From Enterobacter asburiae (GTDB lineage Bacteria; Pseudomonadota; Gammaproteobacteria; Enterobacterales; Enterobacteriaceae), in assembly GCF_008080435.1 (NCBI RefSeq), contig NZ_VRKN01000005.1, forward strand, positions 62,001-126,000: a stretch of DNA of 64,000 nt, read 5' to 3'. Positions within the stretch are counted from its first letter, which is position 1; every line of letters begins with the position of its first letter. Below, piece by piece: positions 34,352 to 44,463 of the stretch. The translations under genes were made by a program, and so were the position numbers. A model generated the notes under the pieces. The model ran no database searches. It saw nothing but the letters and a program-made list of their open reading frames with translations, and had not been told where the DNA came from.

Positions 34352-35393
34352 ATTCCAGCGTTGAGGGCAGCCAGCAGCTGGCGATTAAACCACCTTTAGC
34401 GGCATTCTCAAGCGTCAACCTGCCGTGGTGGAGCTGAACGATGCGCTGCACGATACTCAGGCCCAGACCGCTGCCACCGTAGCGCTGGTCAAGACGGCGG
34501 AATGGCTCAGTAATTGACTGTCGGTGCGCTTCATCAATACCAGGACCCTGATCGATAACGCTGATCTGAGTACCGCCTTCAACTCCGGTTAAGGTCAACT
34601 CAATCGTTGTCCCTGGAGGGCTGTAACGTCCGGCATTCTCAAGCAGGTTGCGCAGCATCAGACGCAGAAGCACGGCGTCTCCCTGAACCGTGAGCGCGCT
34701 TTTAGCGGGCCATATCACCGTATGGTCTTTGGCTTCATGCTCCAGGCCAAGCGGGGTGATGATATTGTCCGTCCAGTTAACGGTTTCGTAGTGGCCGCTG
34801 GCCATTGCCTGTCCGGCACGGGCCAGCATCAGAAGTTGCTCAACGGTATGCATGAGCTGATCGATACGACTAATTAACGTCGCGGCCTGTGGCGCGCCTG
34901 ACTGCGCCATGAGCTCCAGATGAAGCCGGATACCGGCAAGGGGCGTTCGAAGCTCGTGTGCGGCGTCAGCGGTGAAGAGACGCTCCTGCTGAATGGTATT
35001 GTCCAGCCGGGCGAGCAACTGGTTCAGGGAGGTTGTCACCGCGCCGATTTCCTCCATGTCGGAATACATAGGAAGTGGAGTTAAGTTATCCGCCGAACGG
35101 TTAGCCAGGCTGGCACGCAATTTATTCAGGGGCCGGGTTATCCAGGTGACCGCCCAGAATGAAAACAGCAGCGTGAAACCGACCATCACCAGAGAAGGGA
35201 CGAGAAGGGAAGCAATCGCCTCGCGGATCTCTTTTTCGACATGGTTATTACGGGCTTTCGCCGACAGCGTTTCATTAACCAGAAAACCAATCTGCTCACG
35301 GCTTTCATGCCACAGCCAGATGACGCTTATCAGCTGGAAAAATAAGAGAATGACCGCCAGCAGCACCATCAAACGCCGACGCATGCTGTTCAT
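34350..35393 (-). CDS. basS: Sensor histidine kinase BasS (PmrB)
   Basis: This 347-residue sensor resembles PmrB, which responds to ferric iron, aluminium and mild acid and controls lipid A modification and so polymyxin susceptibility. Two membrane helices (about 8-28 and 62-84) flank a short periplasmic loop. The loop carries two ExxE iron-binding motifs, E30-S-R-E33 and E55-I-R-E58. A HAMP segment follows. His146 lies in AAHELRTP, and the ATP-binding boxes are DQGPGID and GSGLGLSI. It overlaps basR by four bases. eptA (pmrC), the usual operon partner in E. coli, is absent, and the gene sits between obgE and dacB. Confidence 0.9.
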   Translation of the reverse strand: MNSMRRRLMVLLAVILLFFQLISVIWLWHESREQIGFLVNETLSAKARNNHVEKEIREAIASLLVPSLVMVGFTLLFSFWAVTWITRPLNKLRASLANRSADNLTPLPMYSDMEEIGAVTTSLNQLLARLDNTIQQERLFTADAAHELRTPLAGIRLHLELMAQSGAPQAATLISRIDQLMHTVEQLLMLARAGQAMASGHYETVNWTDNIITPLGLEHEAKDHTVIWPAKSALTVQGDAVLLRLMLRNLLENAGRYSPPGTTIELTLTGVEGGTQISVIDQGPGIDEAHRQSITEPFRRLDQRYGGSGLGLSIVQRIVQLHHGRLTLENAAKGGLIASCWLPSTLE

Positions 35394-36052
35394 TTCTGAC
35401 TCTCCAGGCGATAGCCAACGCCACGGACGGTTTTGATTCTGTCCTTGCCGAGCTTGCGACGCAGGTTGTGAATGTGAACTTCAAGGGTATTTGACCCCGG
35501 ATCGTCTTGCCAGGAGTAGATATCCTGCTGGAGCGTTTCTCTGTGCACCGTTTGCCCGCTGCGCATGATCAGGCGCGTCAGCAAGGCGAACTCTTTTGGC
35601 GTCACCTCTACCGCCTGATCCTGGCGCAGTACCTGCTGGGTTTGCAGATTCAGCGTAATATCGCCGTCGGTCAGTAAGTTATCACTATGGCCCTGATAGC
35701 GGCGAATCAACGCCCGCACCCGAGCCTGCAGCTCCGCAAGCGCAAAAGGTTTCACCAGGTAATCATCCGCACCTGCATCGAGGCCGGTGATACGATCCTC
35801 AATGGCATCGCGTGCCGTCAGGATCAATACCGGGTTGGCGATACCGCGGCGTCGCCACTGGCTGAGCAGCGTGGCGCCGTCTTTATCAGGTAAGCCCAAA
35901 TCGAGGATCACCAGACTGTATTCTCCGCTCTGAATCAGAGCGTCCGCCTCTGCTGCGGTACCGGCACAGTCGAGGGCATACCCTTCACTGGCCAGCCCCA
36001 GCGCCAGCCCTTCCTGCAATAACAGATCGTCTTCAACTATGAGTAGTTTCAT
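35390..36052 (-). CDS. basR: Response regulator BasR (PmrA)
   Basis: This 220-residue OmpR/PhoB-family regulator has phospho-acceptor Asp51 in VILDLGLPD and Lys in YLVKPFA. Its C-terminal winged helix includes TLEVHIHNLRRKLG. It is close to E. coli BasR. It begins two bases after the dacB stop and overlaps basS, so dacB-basR-basS looks like one transcription unit. Targets are probably arn and eptA genes elsewhere. Confidence 0.92.
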   Translation of the reverse strand: MKLLIVEDDLLLQEGLALGLASEGYALDCAGTAAEADALIQSGEYSLVILDLGLPDKDGATLLSQWRRRGIANPVLILTARDAIEDRITGLDAGADDYLVKPFALAELQARVRALIRRYQGHSDNLLTDGDITLNLQTQQVLRQDQAVEVTPKEFALLTRLIMRSGQTVHRETLQQDIYSWQDDPGSNTLEVHIHNLRRKLGKDRIKTVRGVGYRLESQK

Positions 36053-36054
36053 CG

Positions 36055-37488
36055 CTAGTTATTCTGGTAGATGTCCTTATAAAGCCTGCTTTCGAAGCGA
36101 ACAAGCGGAATACGACGATTGCGCTGGTCGGTTGGTTCGACGGCATAGCCGGAAAGATACTGCACGAATGCCATGCGTTGTCCGCTGGCGGTAGTGATGA
36201 AGCCTGCAAGGTTGTAAACCCCCTGCAGTGAGCCTGTTTTAGCGGATACTTTGCCATCCACACCGGCAGCATGAAGCCCGGCGCGGTACTGCAGTGAACC
36301 GTCATGCCCGGCCAGCGGCAGCATTGAAATAAAGTTTAGCTCAGTGTCATGCTGTGCAATGTACTGAAGCACCTGCATCATCGTGGCCGGAGAGATCAAA
36401 TTATGACGCGATAATCCGGAGCCATCGACGGCGATAGTATTACCCAGCTCGATCCCGGCCTGCTGGCGCAGGATCTGACGAACGGCGTCTGAACCCGCGC
36501 GCCAGGTTCCCGGCACGCCGAAACGTGCGTGACCAATCATGCGGAACACGGTGTCGGCAATCATGTTGTCCGACTTTTTCAGCATGATTCGCAGTAAATC
36601 GTGCAGCGGCGGAGACTGTTTGCTGGCGATGACCGTGCCGGGCTGGTTGACCTGCGTCTGGCGAAGCAGCGTGCCGGAGTAGGTTATTCCCGCTTGTTTC
36701 AGTTCATCTTTCAGAATGGCGCCCGCGTAGCTGGCACCGTCCTGTATCGCAAAGGCCAGCGGCAGCGGATCGGCGCGCTGCGTCAGGCAGCCGGTAAGCG
36801 TGAAGCGGTTAAGATCGCCTGGCACGACGTCCAGCTCACAATATTGCGCATCCGGGGAGCCTTTCGCCAGCGTGCGGACCTGGCTAAACATCGTGACCGG
36901 GTAGTAGGACGCTATGCGGATAAACGCTAAATCATCTGCCTTTGGCGCGCTGTAAAGCGAAACCGAGAAGCAGTTACGGTCGACAATCGCGGCGGCAGGC
37001 GGGGCGCTAAAGCACTGGGTCATGTCGTTCCACGGCCAGCCAGGGGCTTTATCGTGGCTGGCAAAGATGGACGTATCGATCAGCACATTGCCATCAATTT
37101 TCTGCACGCCAGATTTTTTCAGCACCGCAACCATATTGCGGATATCCTGGCGCTTAAAGGTTGGATCGCCGCCAAAACGGGCGATAAGATCGCCTTTCAG
37201 CTCACCACCTTCGACGTTACCCCTGGTCTCGAGTGTGGTTGTAAAACGGAAGTCAGGCCCGAGCTGGAGCAGGGCGGCGAGGGCTGTGATCACCTTTTGG
37301 GTACTGGCAGGCAGCGCCATCTGTTGACTGTGATAGTCAATCTCGGGAGCCTGTGCGCCAACCTTCTGCACCATCAGGGCAAGGTTCGCGCCTGCGGGGA
37401 GCTGATTAATGTACTCATCAACATTCGCGGCCTGGGCGGTGAACGTTATACTGGTAGTCAATCCGATGATAAATCTGGAAAATCGCAT
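36055..37488 (-). CDS. dacB: D-alanyl-D-alanine carboxypeptidase/endopeptidase PBP4
   Basis: This 477-residue periplasmic serine hydrolase trims and cleaves peptidoglycan crosslinks. A signal peptide ends TAQA at residue 20. The active-site SxxK is Ser62-Thr-Gln-Lys65, SDN follows in the KKSDNMIAD segment, and the KTG box is AKTGSL. It leads into basRS with only two bases between. It is divergent from greA, with the greA leader between them. Confidence 0.98.
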   Translation of the reverse strand: MRFSRFIIGLTTSITFTAQAANVDEYINQLPAGANLALMVQKVGAQAPEIDYHSQQMALPASTQKVITALAALLQLGPDFRFTTTLETRGNVEGGELKGDLIARFGGDPTFKRQDIRNMVAVLKKSGVQKIDGNVLIDTSIFASHDKAPGWPWNDMTQCFSAPPAAAIVDRNCFSVSLYSAPKADDLAFIRIASYYPVTMFSQVRTLAKGSPDAQYCELDVVPGDLNRFTLTGCLTQRADPLPLAFAIQDGASYAGAILKDELKQAGITYSGTLLRQTQVNQPGTVIASKQSPPLHDLLRIMLKKSDNMIADTVFRMIGHARFGVPGTWRAGSDAVRQILRQQAGIELGNTIAVDGSGLSRHNLISPATMMQVLQYIAQHDTELNFISMLPLAGHDGSLQYRAGLHAAGVDGKVSAKTGSLQGVYNLAGFITTASGQRMAFVQYLSGYAVEPTDQRNRRIPLVRFESRLYKDIYQNN

Positions 37489-37608
37489 AATCTCGCGCTA
37501 ACAACCCGAAAACAAACCGTCATACTACGGTGCATGGCACTGCAAAGTAAACGATGACCCATAGTGAACTTCGCGGTAAAATGCATATCAAATTGAAAAA
37601 TTGCTGCT

Positions 37609-37643
37609 GACCTGGGCATTGCTCCCGGGTCGGTTTTCTTTTT
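37609..37643 (+). terminator. Attenuator-like terminator in the greA leader (GraL)
   Basis: GACCTGGG (37609-37616) pairs with CCCGGGTC (37624-37631) and is followed by GGTTTTCTTTTT. In E. coli a terminator at this place releases the short GraL RNAs from the greA leader. The same arrangement is seen here 73 bases ahead of greA. The 5' end of the RNA is not determined. A second hairpin (GGAGCAG / CTGCTCC, 37667-37686) follows. Confidence 0.55.
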
Positions 37644-37715
37644 GCTTCTTGCCCGCTTAGGGGGGCAGGAGCAGGGAACACTGCTCCCAACAGGAATGTT
37701 TAAGAGGTATAACAA

Positions 37716-38192
37716 ATGCAAGCTATTCCGATGACCTTACGTGGTGCCGAAAAACTGCGCGAAGAGCTGGATTTTCTGAAATCCGTGCGTCGCCCTGAAA
37801 TCATCGCCGCTATCGCGGATGCGCGCGAGCATGGCGACCTGAAAGAGAATGCTGAATACCACGCCGCGCGTGAGCAGCAGGGCTTCTGTGAAGGCCGTAT
37901 TAAAGATATCGAAGCAAAACTGTCCAATGCACAGGTTATCGATATCACCAAAATGCCTAACAATGGGCGTGTGATCTTTGGTTCTACCGTGACCGTGCTG
38001 AACCTGGACAATGACGAAGAGCAGACCTATCGCATCGTGGGTGATGATGAAGCAGACTTCAAACAGAACCTGATTTCAGTGAACTCTCCGATTGCTCGCG
38101 GCCTGATTGGCAAAGAGCAGGACGATGTTGTCACCATCCGCACCCCTGGCGGTGAAGTGGAATATGAAATTATTAAGGTTGAATACCTGTAA
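37716..38192 (+). CDS. greA: Transcription elongation factor GreA
   Basis: This 158-residue factor rescues backtracked RNA polymerase by stimulating transcript cleavage. The N-terminal coiled coil bears Asp41 and Glu44 in [17 protein letters not shown], which reach the active centre. The C-terminal FKBP-like domain follows. The length matches E. coli. A terminator follows at 38233-38258. Confidence 0.99.
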   Translation: MQAIPMTLRGAEKLREELDFLKSVRRPEIIAAIADAREHGDLKENAEYHAAREQQGFCEGRIKDIEAKLSNAQVIDITKMPNNGRVIFGSTVTVLNLDNDEEQTYRIVGDDEADFKQNLISVNSPIARGLIGKEQDDVVTIRTPGGEVEYEIIKVEYL

Positions 38193-38232
38193 TTCGCTTC
38201 TCTACTAAGATGTTGATACATTGTAAAGAAAA

Positions 38233-38258
38233 GAAAAAGGCCGCATAGCGGCCTTTTA
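38233..38258 (+). terminator. Intrinsic terminator after greA
   Basis: AAGGCCGC / GCGGCCTT with an ATA loop is followed by TTTT. An A-run on the other side would allow use from the opposite strand, toward the 5' side of the gap. Confidence 0.85.
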
Positions 38259-38343
38259 TCAACTCAAGGAGCATGGCATTTTGCTCGCCTGCTGACAGAA
38301 ATCCCTCGTTTCACACAGAAAATGTGTTTGATTCAGGATATCC

Positions 38344-38637
38344 TTAGCGTGGCAGCGAGATTTTACGCTCTTTAGATGGGCGGTAGAGCACCAGCGTTTT
38401 ACCGATGACCTGTACATTACAGGCGCCGGTTTCGCGCACGATGGCTTCCACGATCAGGTTTTTAGTGTCTCTGTCTTCAGAGGCGATTTTCACCTTGATC
38501 AGCTCGTGGTGTTCCAGCGCTTGTTCAATCTCGGCAAGCACCCCTTCGGTCAAACCATTGTTGCCAAGCATCACTACAGGCTTGAGCGGATGTGCCAGAC
38601 CTTTAAGGTGCTGTTTTTGTTTAGTACTCAGATTCAT
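38344..38637 (-). CDS. yhbY: Ribosome assembly factor YhbY (CRM domain RNA-binding protein)
   Basis: This 97-residue protein associates with pre-50S particles. Its CRM fold has the landmarks MLGNNGLTEGVLAEI and CNVQVIGKTLVLYRPS. ATG 38635-38637 (MNLSTKQKQHLKGLAHPL) matches E. coli. Upstream in-frame starts would add a tail unlike the family. It is divergent from rlmE. Confidence 0.97.
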   Translation of the reverse strand: MNLSTKQKQHLKGLAHPLKPVVMLGNNGLTEGVLAEIEQALEHHELIKVKIASEDRDTKNLIVEAIVRETGACNVQVIGKTLVLYRPSKERKISLPR

Positions 38638-38764
38638 CGTATATTTTTGCTTACGTTGGGATTGAAAACGGTTCATTCTACCGCCATCTCCCTTATATCG
38701 CCAAATAGCAGCGTAGAAATTTACGTCAAAAGTAGGCAACGATGAACCCGGACGGAAAAGTTAA

Positions 38765-39391
38765 ATGACAGGTAAAAAGCGTTCTGCCAGTTCCAGCCGC
38801 TGGCTTCAGGAACACTTTAGCGATAAATATGTTCTGCAGGCGCAGAAAAAGGGGTTACGTTCCCGCGCCTGGTTTAAACTTGATGAAATACAGCAAAGTG
38901 ACAAACTTTTTAAGCCGGGGATGACGGTTGTTGACCTCGGTGCGGCACCTGGCGGATGGTCCCAGTATGCGGTAACGCAGATTGGCGGAGCGGGTCGAAT
39001 CATCGCATGCGATCTTTTACCAATGGATCCCATCGTCGGTGTCGACTTCCTTCAGGGCGATTTTCGTGATGAATTAGTGCTGAAAGCGTTACTTGAACGT
39101 GTGGGTGACAGTAAGGTTCAGGTTGTCATGTCTGATATGGCACCAAATATGTGCGGAACACCGGCGGTGGATATCCCCCGCGGCATGTATCTGGTGGAGC
39201 TAGCGTTAGAAATGTGTCGTGATGTACTAGCGCCTGGTGGTAGTTTTGTTGTGAAGGTGTTTCAGGGCGAAGGTTTCGAGGAGTATCTTAAGGAAATTCG
39301 CTCCCTGTTTGCGAAGGTTAAAGTTCGTAAGCCGGACTCTTCCCGGGCCCGTTCCCGTGAAGTGTATATTGTAGCGACCGGGCGAAAATGA
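38765..39391 (+). CDS. rlmE: 23S rRNA 2'-O-ribose U2552 methyltransferase RlmE (FtsJ, RrmJ)
   Basis: This 208-residue methyltransferase modifies U2552 in the A-loop, a late step in 50S assembly. The SAM motif is [15 protein letters not shown]. Asp124 lies in [11 protein letters not shown], and a catalytic Lys lies in [10 protein letters not shown]. It lies 102 bp upstream of ftsH and is co-transcribed with it, as part of the heat-shock unit known in E. coli. Confidence 0.98.
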   Translation: MTGKKRSASSSRWLQEHFSDKYVLQAQKKGLRSRAWFKLDEIQQSDKLFKPGMTVVDLGAAPGGWSQYAVTQIGGAGRIIACDLLPMDPIVGVDFLQGDFRDELVLKALLERVGDSKVQVVMSDMAPNMCGTPAVDIPRGMYLVELALEMCRDVLAPGGSFVVKVFQGEGFEEYLKEIRSLFAKVKVRKPDSSRARSREVYIVATGRK

Positions 39392-39493
39392 TAACCGGTA
39401 GATTTCAGGCGAAAGTTTGAATGAAACTGGATATAGAGTATCCTGACGCTGTTTTTAACACAGTTGTAATGTGAGGTTAATCCCTTGAGTGAC

Positions 39494-41428
39494 ATGGCGA
39501 AAAACCTAATTCTCTGGCTGGTCATTGCCGTCGTGCTGATGTCAGTATTCCAGAGCTTTGGGCCCAGCGAGTCGAATGGCCGCAAGGTGGATTATTCTAC
39601 CTTCCTGCAGGAGGTCAATCAGGACCAGGTTCGCGAAGCGCGTATCAACGGACGTGAGATCAACGTTACCAAGAAAGATAGTAACCGTTACACGACTTAC
39701 ATCCCGGTGAACGATCCTAAGCTGCTTGATAACCTTCTGACCAAAAACGTCAAGGTGGTTGGCGAGCCGCCAGAAGAACCAAGCCTGCTGGCTTCTATCT
39801 TCATTTCCTGGTTCCCGATGCTGCTTCTTATCGGCGTCTGGATCTTCTTTATGCGCCAGATGCAGGGCGGCGGTGGCAAAGGTGCCATGTCGTTCGGTAA
39901 GAGCAAGGCGCGTATGCTGACGGAAGACCAGATCAAGACCACATTCGCTGACGTTGCCGGTTGTGACGAAGCGAAAGAAGAGGTGGGTGAACTGGTTGAA
40001 TACCTGCGTGAACCGAGCCGTTTCCAGAAACTGGGCGGTAAGATCCCGAAAGGCGTGCTGATGGTTGGCCCTCCGGGTACCGGTAAAACCCTGCTGGCGA
40101 AAGCCATCGCAGGTGAAGCGAAGGTGCCGTTCTTTACTATTTCAGGTTCTGACTTCGTCGAAATGTTCGTGGGTGTCGGTGCATCTCGTGTGCGTGACAT
40201 GTTCGAGCAGGCCAAGAAGGCAGCACCGTGCATTATCTTCATCGATGAAATCGACGCCGTAGGCCGCCAGCGTGGCGCAGGTCTGGGCGGTGGTCACGAT
40301 GAACGTGAACAGACGCTGAACCAGATGCTGGTTGAGATGGACGGCTTCGAAGGTAACGAAGGTATCATCGTTATCGCGGCGACTAACCGTCCTGACGTAC
40401 TTGACCCTGCGCTGCTGCGTCCAGGCCGTTTCGACCGTCAGGTTGTGGTGGGGCTGCCGGATGTTCGTGGTCGTGAACAGATTCTGAAAGTTCACATGCG
40501 TCGCGTACCGCTGGCACCAGATGTCGACGCGGCAATCATTGCGCGCGGTACCCCGGGCTTCTCCGGTGCGGATCTGGCGAACCTGGTCAACGAAGCTGCA
40601 CTGTTTGCCGCTCGCGGTAACAAGCGCGTCGTATCGATGGTGGAGTTTGAGAAAGCGAAAGACAAGATCATGATGGGTGCGGAACGTCGCTCCATGGTGA
40701 TGACGGAAGCGCAGAAAGAATCCACGGCATACCACGAAGCAGGTCACGCGATTATCGGTCGCCTGGTGCCGGAACACGATCCGGTGCATAAAGTGACGAT
40801 TATTCCGCGCGGCCGTGCGCTGGGTGTGACCTTCTTCCTGCCTGAAGGCGATGCGATCAGCGCCAGCCGTCAGAAACTGGAAAGTCAGATTTCTACCCTC
40901 TACGGTGGTCGCCTGGCAGAAGAGATTATCTACGGTGTGGAACATGTTTCTACCGGTGCGTCCAACGACATCAAAGTCGCGACAAACCTGGCGCGTAACA
41001 TGGTGACGCAGTGGGGCTTCTCCGACAAACTCGGTCCGCTGCTGTATGCAGAGGAAGAGGGTGAAGTCTTCCTGGGCCGTTCTGTGGCTAAAGCGAAACA
41101 TATGTCCGATGAGACGGCACGTATCATCGACCAGGAAGTAAAATTGCTGGTAGAGCGTAACTATGCACGTGCTCGCCAGATCCTGAACGACAATATGGAC
41201 ATCCTGCATTCGATGAAAGATGCGCTCATGAAATATGAGACCATCGATGCACCGCAGATTGACGACCTGATGGCGCGTCGTGAAGTGCGTCCGCCAGCAG
41301 GCTGGGAAGACCCAGGCGCTTCCAATAATTCTGACAACAATGGCACCCCGCGTGCGCCGCGTCCGGTTGATGAACCGCGTACGCCAAATCCGGGCAACAC
41401 CATGTCAGAACAGTTGGGCGACAAGTAA
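39494..41428 (+). CDS. ftsH: Membrane AAA+ zinc metalloprotease FtsH
   Basis: This 644-residue protease degrades LpxC, sigma-32 and misassembled membrane proteins. Two membrane helices (about 5-24 and 97-117) flank a periplasmic domain. Walker A GPPGTGKT, Walker [13 protein letters not shown] and the second region of homology [18 protein letters not shown] are present. The zinc site HEAGH is near 414. The start at ATG 39494 (MAKNLILWL) gives the E. coli length. An in-frame TTG three codons earlier (39485, TTG-AGT-GAC) is an alternative. Confidence 0.98.
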   Translation: MAKNLILWLVIAVVLMSVFQSFGPSESNGRKVDYSTFLQEVNQDQVREARINGREINVTKKDSNRYTTYIPVNDPKLLDNLLTKNVKVVGEPPEEPSLLASIFISWFPMLLLIGVWIFFMRQMQGGGGKGAMSFGKSKARMLTEDQIKTTFADVAGCDEAKEEVGELVEYLREPSRFQKLGGKIPKGVLMVGPPGTGKTLLAKAIAGEAKVPFFTISGSDFVEMFVGVGASRVRDMFEQAKKAAPCIIFIDEIDAVGRQRGAGLGGGHDEREQTLNQMLVEMDGFEGNEGIIVIAATNRPDVLDPALLRPGRFDRQVVVGLPDVRGREQILKVHMRRVPLAPDVDAAIIARGTPGFSGADLANLVNEAALFAARGNKRVVSMVEFEKAKDKIMMGAERRSMVMTEAQKESTAYHEAGHAIIGRLVPEHDPVHKVTIIPRGRALGVTFFLPEGDAISASRQKLESQISTLYGGRLAEEIIYGVEHVSTGASNDIKVATNLARNMVTQWGFSDKLGPLLYAEEEGEVFLGRSVAKAKHMSDETARIIDQEVKLLVERNYARARQILNDNMDILHSMKDALMKYETIDAPQIDDLMARREVRPPAGWEDPGASNNSDNNGTPRAPRPVDEPRTPNPGNTMSEQLGDK

Positions 41429-41458
41429 GTCACTGCAGTTGACGCGTTTGTCTGTACT

Positions 41459-41488
41459 TCAAACCCTGGAGCTTGCTCCGGGGTTTTT
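41459..41488 (+). terminator. Intrinsic terminator after ftsH
   Basis: AACCCTGGAGC pairs with GCTCCGGGGTT around a two-base loop, with TTT after it. It would reduce reading into folP. Confidence 0.75.
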
Positions 41489-41524
41489 CATTTCTGTTTA
41501 ACCATATATATCAGGGATTTCGCC

Positions 41525-42373
41525 ATGAAATTATTTGCTCAGGACTCGCATCTCGATCTTTCACATCCCCATGTGATGGGGATCCTGAATGTTACTCCTG
41601 ACTCCTTCTCTGACGGCGGCACGCATAACACGCTTATCGAGGCGGTTAAGCACGCGAATTTAATGATTAATGCGGGTGCCACCATCATTGACGTTGGTGG
41701 CGAATCGACGCGTCCTGGTGCGGCGGACGTGTCTGTGGAAGAAGAGCTGGCGCGCGTGGTGCCGGTGGTTGAAGCGATTGCGCAGCGTTTTGAAGTATGG
41801 ATCTCCGTTGATACCTCTAAACCAGAAGTGATTCGTGAAGTGGCGAGTGTGGGTGCTCACATTATTAATGATATTCGTTCACTCACTGAGCCTGGCGCAC
41901 TTGAAGCCGCGGCAGAGACGGGGTTACCGGTATGCCTGATGCACATGCAGGGTCAACCGAAAACCATGCAGGAAGCACCGAAGTATGACGATGTCTTTGC
42001 CGACGTTAATCGCTTCTTTATTGAGCATATTGCGCGCTGTGAACGTGCCGGTATCCCAAAAGAGAAATTGCTGCTCGACCCGGGGTTCGGTTTCGGTAAA
42101 AATCTCTCACACAATTATGCGTTGCTTGCGCGCCTGTCGGAATTCCATCACTTTGGCCTGCCGCTGTTGGTGGGTATGTCGAGAAAGTCGATGATTGGGC
42201 AGTTGCTGAACGTGGGGCCGAGCGAACGCCTGAGCGGCAGCCTGTCCTGCGCGGTGATTGCGGCGATGCAGGGCGCGCACATAATTCGTGTCCATGACGT
42301 CAAAGAAACAGTAGAAGCCATGCGTGTGGTGGAAGCCACACTGGCAGCGAAGGAAAACAAACGCTATGAGTAA
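41525..42373 (+). CDS. folP: Dihydropteroate synthase
   Basis: This 282-residue folate enzyme joins p-aminobenzoate to 6-hydroxymethyl-dihydropterin diphosphate and is the target of sulfonamides. The pterin-site loop is [15 protein letters not shown], then GGESTRPGA, and [10 protein letters not shown] and MSRKSMIG follow. Its end overlaps glmM by eight bases. Confidence 0.98.
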   Translation: MKLFAQDSHLDLSHPHVMGILNVTPDSFSDGGTHNTLIEAVKHANLMINAGATIIDVGGESTRPGAADVSVEEELARVVPVVEAIAQRFEVWISVDTSKPEVIREVASVGAHIINDIRSLTEPGALEAAAETGLPVCLMHMQGQPKTMQEAPKYDDVFADVNRFFIEHIARCERAGIPKEKLLLDPGFGFGKNLSHNYALLARLSEFHHFGLPLLVGMSRKSMIGQLLNVGPSERLSGSLSCAVIAAMQGAHIIRVHDVKETVEAMRVVEATLAAKENKRYE

Positions 42374-43703
42374 TCGTAAATATTTTGGTACCGATGGTAT
42401 CCGTGGGCGTGTAGGCGATGCTCCCATCACCCCTGATTTTGTCCTGAAGCTCGGCTGGGCTGCTGGCAAAGTGCTGGCGCGTCATGGTTCACGTAAGATC
42501 ATTATCGGTAAAGACACCCGTATTTCGGGCTATATGCTGGAATCAGCGCTGGAAGCGGGTCTGGCGGCTGCTGGACTGTCCGCCTCCTTTACGGGCCCAA
42601 TGCCAACGCCTGCAGTCGCGTATCTGACGCGCACCTTCCGTGCGGAAGCGGGGATTGTCATCTCGGCTTCTCACAACCCGTTCTACGATAACGGCATTAA
42701 ATTCTTCTCCATTGACGGCACCAAGCTTCCGGATGACGTGGAAGAGGCTATTGAAGCCGAAATGGAAAAAGAGATCACCTGTGTTGATTCCGCAGAGCTG
42801 GGTAAAGCGAACCGTATCGTTGATGCGGCGGGTCGTTATATCGAATTCTGTAAAGGTACCTTCCCGAATGAGCTGAGCCTGGCTCACCTCAAAATTGTGG
42901 TGGACTGTGCTAATGGCGCGACCTATCACATCGCCCCGAATGTCTTCCGCGAACTGGGTGCGAAAGTGATCACCATTGGCTGCGAGCCGGATGGCCTGAA
43001 CATTAACGAGCAGGTGGGTGCAACTGACGTTCGTGCCCTGCAGGCGCGTGTTCTGGCGGAGAAAGCCGATCTGGGTATTGCGCTGGACGGCGACGGTGAC
43101 CGCGTGATCATGGTCGACCACGAAGGTAACAAGGTCGACGGCGATCAGATCCTCTACATCATTGCACGTGAAGGTCTGCGTCAGGGCCAGCTTCGCGGTG
43201 GTGCGGTGGGTACGCTGATGAGTAACATGGGCCTGGAACTGGCGCTGAAACAGCTCGGTATTCCGTTTGTCCGCGCGAAAGTGGGTGACCGCTATGTGCT
43301 GGAAAAATTGCAGGAGAAGGGCTGGCGCATCGGTGCAGAAAACTCGGGTCACGTGATCCTGCTCGACAAAACCACCACCGGCGACGGTATCGTGGCCGCG
43401 CTGCAGGTGGTTGCTGCCATGGCGCGCAACCATATGAGCCTGCACGATCTGTGCAGCGGCATGAAAATGTTCCCACAGATCCTGGTGAACGTACGTTTCA
43501 CTGCCGGTAAAGGCGATCCGCTGGAAAATGAGAACGTGAAAGCGGTAATGGCTGACGTTGAAGCGGCCCTGGGCAATCGTGGACGCGTGCTGCTGCGTAA
43601 GTCCGGTACCGAACCGCTGATCCGCGTGATGGTGGAAGGTGAAGACGAAGCGCAGGTTAATGAGTTTGCACACCGTATTGCGGATGCTGTAAAAGCTGCA
43701 TAG
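42366..43703 (+). CDS. glmM: Phosphoglucosamine mutase GlmM
   Basis: This 445-residue enzyme converts glucosamine 6-phosphate to glucosamine 1-phosphate on the way to UDP-GlcNAc. The phosphoserine is Ser102 in [10 protein letters not shown]. The Mg loop is [12 protein letters not shown], and the phosphate-binding [12 protein letters not shown] lies near the C-terminus. ATG 42366 ([11 protein letters not shown]) matches E. coli. The overlap with folP suggests coupled translation. Confidence 0.98.
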   Translation: MSNRKYFGTDGIRGRVGDAPITPDFVLKLGWAAGKVLARHGSRKIIIGKDTRISGYMLESALEAGLAAAGLSASFTGPMPTPAVAYLTRTFRAEAGIVISASHNPFYDNGIKFFSIDGTKLPDDVEEAIEAEMEKEITCVDSAELGKANRIVDAAGRYIEFCKGTFPNELSLAHLKIVVDCANGATYHIAPNVFRELGAKVITIGCEPDGLNINEQVGATDVRALQARVLAEKADLGIALDGDGDRVIMVDHEGNKVDGDQILYIIAREGLRQGQLRGGAVGTLMSNMGLELALKQLGIPFVRAKVGDRYVLEKLQEKGWRIGAENSGHVILLDKTTTGDGIVAALQVVAAMARNHMSLHDLCSGMKMFPQILVNVRFTAGKGDPLENENVKAVMADVEAALGNRGRVLLRKSGTEPLIRVMVEGEDEAQVNEFAHRIADAVKAA

Positions 43704-43722
43704 TCTTGCACGCTAAATGTTT

Positions 43723-43752
43723 AAAAAGGCGACTTTTGTCGCCTTTGTTTTG
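43723..43752 (+). terminator. Intrinsic terminator after glmM
   Basis: AAAGGCGAC / GTCGCCTTT with a TTTT loop is followed by GTTTTG. It separates glmM from secG. Confidence 0.8.
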
Positions 43753-43768
43753 AGCAACTAATGGCTTT

Positions 43769-43797
43769 TTGCTGTTTTTTTCCGCAGTTGATACAAT
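43769..43797 (+). promoter_or_regulatory. Probable sigma-70 promoter for secG-leuU
   Basis: TTGCTG (43769-43774) and TACAAT (43792-43797) are 17 bases apart. The start would be near 43804, giving a 5' leader of about 120 bases before secG. Confidence 0.6.
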
Positions 43798-43926
43798 GCG
43801 TCAAAATTGCCCTTGCGAAGGCCATTCGCTTTGGTTAGTATTCACACCCGCTTCAGTGGGAAACAAAAATCCTGCTAATTGGTCGAAGCATTGGTATGCG
43901 GCAAATCCGCAAGGAACAGGTTGATT

Positions 43927-44259
43927 ATGTACGAAGCTCTTTTAGTTATTTTCCTTATTGTAGCCATCGCTCTCGTAGCGCTGATTATGCTGCAGCAAGG
44001 TAAAGGCGCTGATATGGGAGCCTCCTTCGGAGCAGGCGCTTCCGGTACGCTGTTTGGTTCAAGTGGTTCTGCGAACTTCATGACCCGCACAACGGCGATT
44101 CTGGCTACGCTGTTCTTCATCATCAGTCTGGTGCTTGGCAATATCAACAGCAACAAGACCAGCAAAGGAAGCGAGTGGGAAAATCTGAGCGCGCCAGCGA
44201 AAACTGAGCAGACTCAGCCAGCTGTACAGGCTAAGCCAACCAGCGATATCCCGCACTAA
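43927..44259 (+). CDS. secG: Protein translocase subunit SecG
   Basis: This 110-residue SecYEG subunit has two membrane helices (about 2-22 and 53-73). The loop QQGKGADMGASFGAG lies between them, and a polar Ala/Pro-rich tail ends TSDIPH. ATG 43927 (MYEALLV) matches E. coli, while the in-frame upstream start at 43879 lies in the leader. tRNA-Leu begins nine bases after its stop and is probably made from the same transcript. Confidence 0.97.
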   Translation: MYEALLVIFLIVAIALVALIMLQQGKGADMGASFGAGASGTLFGSSGSANFMTRTTAILATLFFIISLVLGNINSNKTSKGSEWENLSAPAKTEQTQPAVQAKPTSDIPH

Positions 44260-44268
44260 GTATTCTGT

Positions 44269-44355
44269 ACCGAGGTGGTGGAATTGGTAGACACGCTACC
44301 TTGAGGTGGTAGTGCCCTAACGGGCTTGTGGGTTCGAGTCCCATCCTCGGTACCA
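44269..44355 (+). tRNA. leuU: tRNA-Leu (anticodon GAG)
   Basis: This 87-base type II tRNA includes an encoded CCA. The acceptor arms are ACCGAGG and CCTCGGT. The anticodon stem CTACC/GGTAG holds loop TTGAGGT, so the anticodon is GAG (44303-44305). A long variable arm (TGCCCTAACGGGCT) and GGTTCGAGTCC T-arm are present. The first pair is A-U, whereas E. coli leuU as I recall has G-U. It lies right after secG, as in E. coli. Confidence 0.98.
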
Positions 44356-44368
44356 ATATTCCAGAAGA

Positions 44369-44394
44369 AAGACGTCGAAAGACGTCTTTTTTTT
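44369..44394 (+). terminator. Intrinsic terminator after tRNA-Leu
   Basis: AAGACGTC / GACGTCTT with a GAAA tetraloop is followed by further T residues. It ends the secG-leuU transcript. Confidence 0.9.
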
Positions 44395-44422
44395 CGTCTG
44401 TATATTGTGTGGCGGGCAAAAT

Positions 44423-44453
44423 GGCGGGTGGCGCTGCGCTTACCCGCCCTACA
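44423..44453. repeat. REP-like unit, GGCGGGT variant
   Basis: GGCGGGTGGCGCTGCGCTTACCCGCC is a self-complementary unit between the leuU and argG terminators. It is of the same arm variant as the copy at 16681-16710. E. coli K-12 carries opgE (yhbX) between leuU and argG; it is absent here. Confidence 0.78.
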
Positions 44454-44463
44454 AACACCAAAC

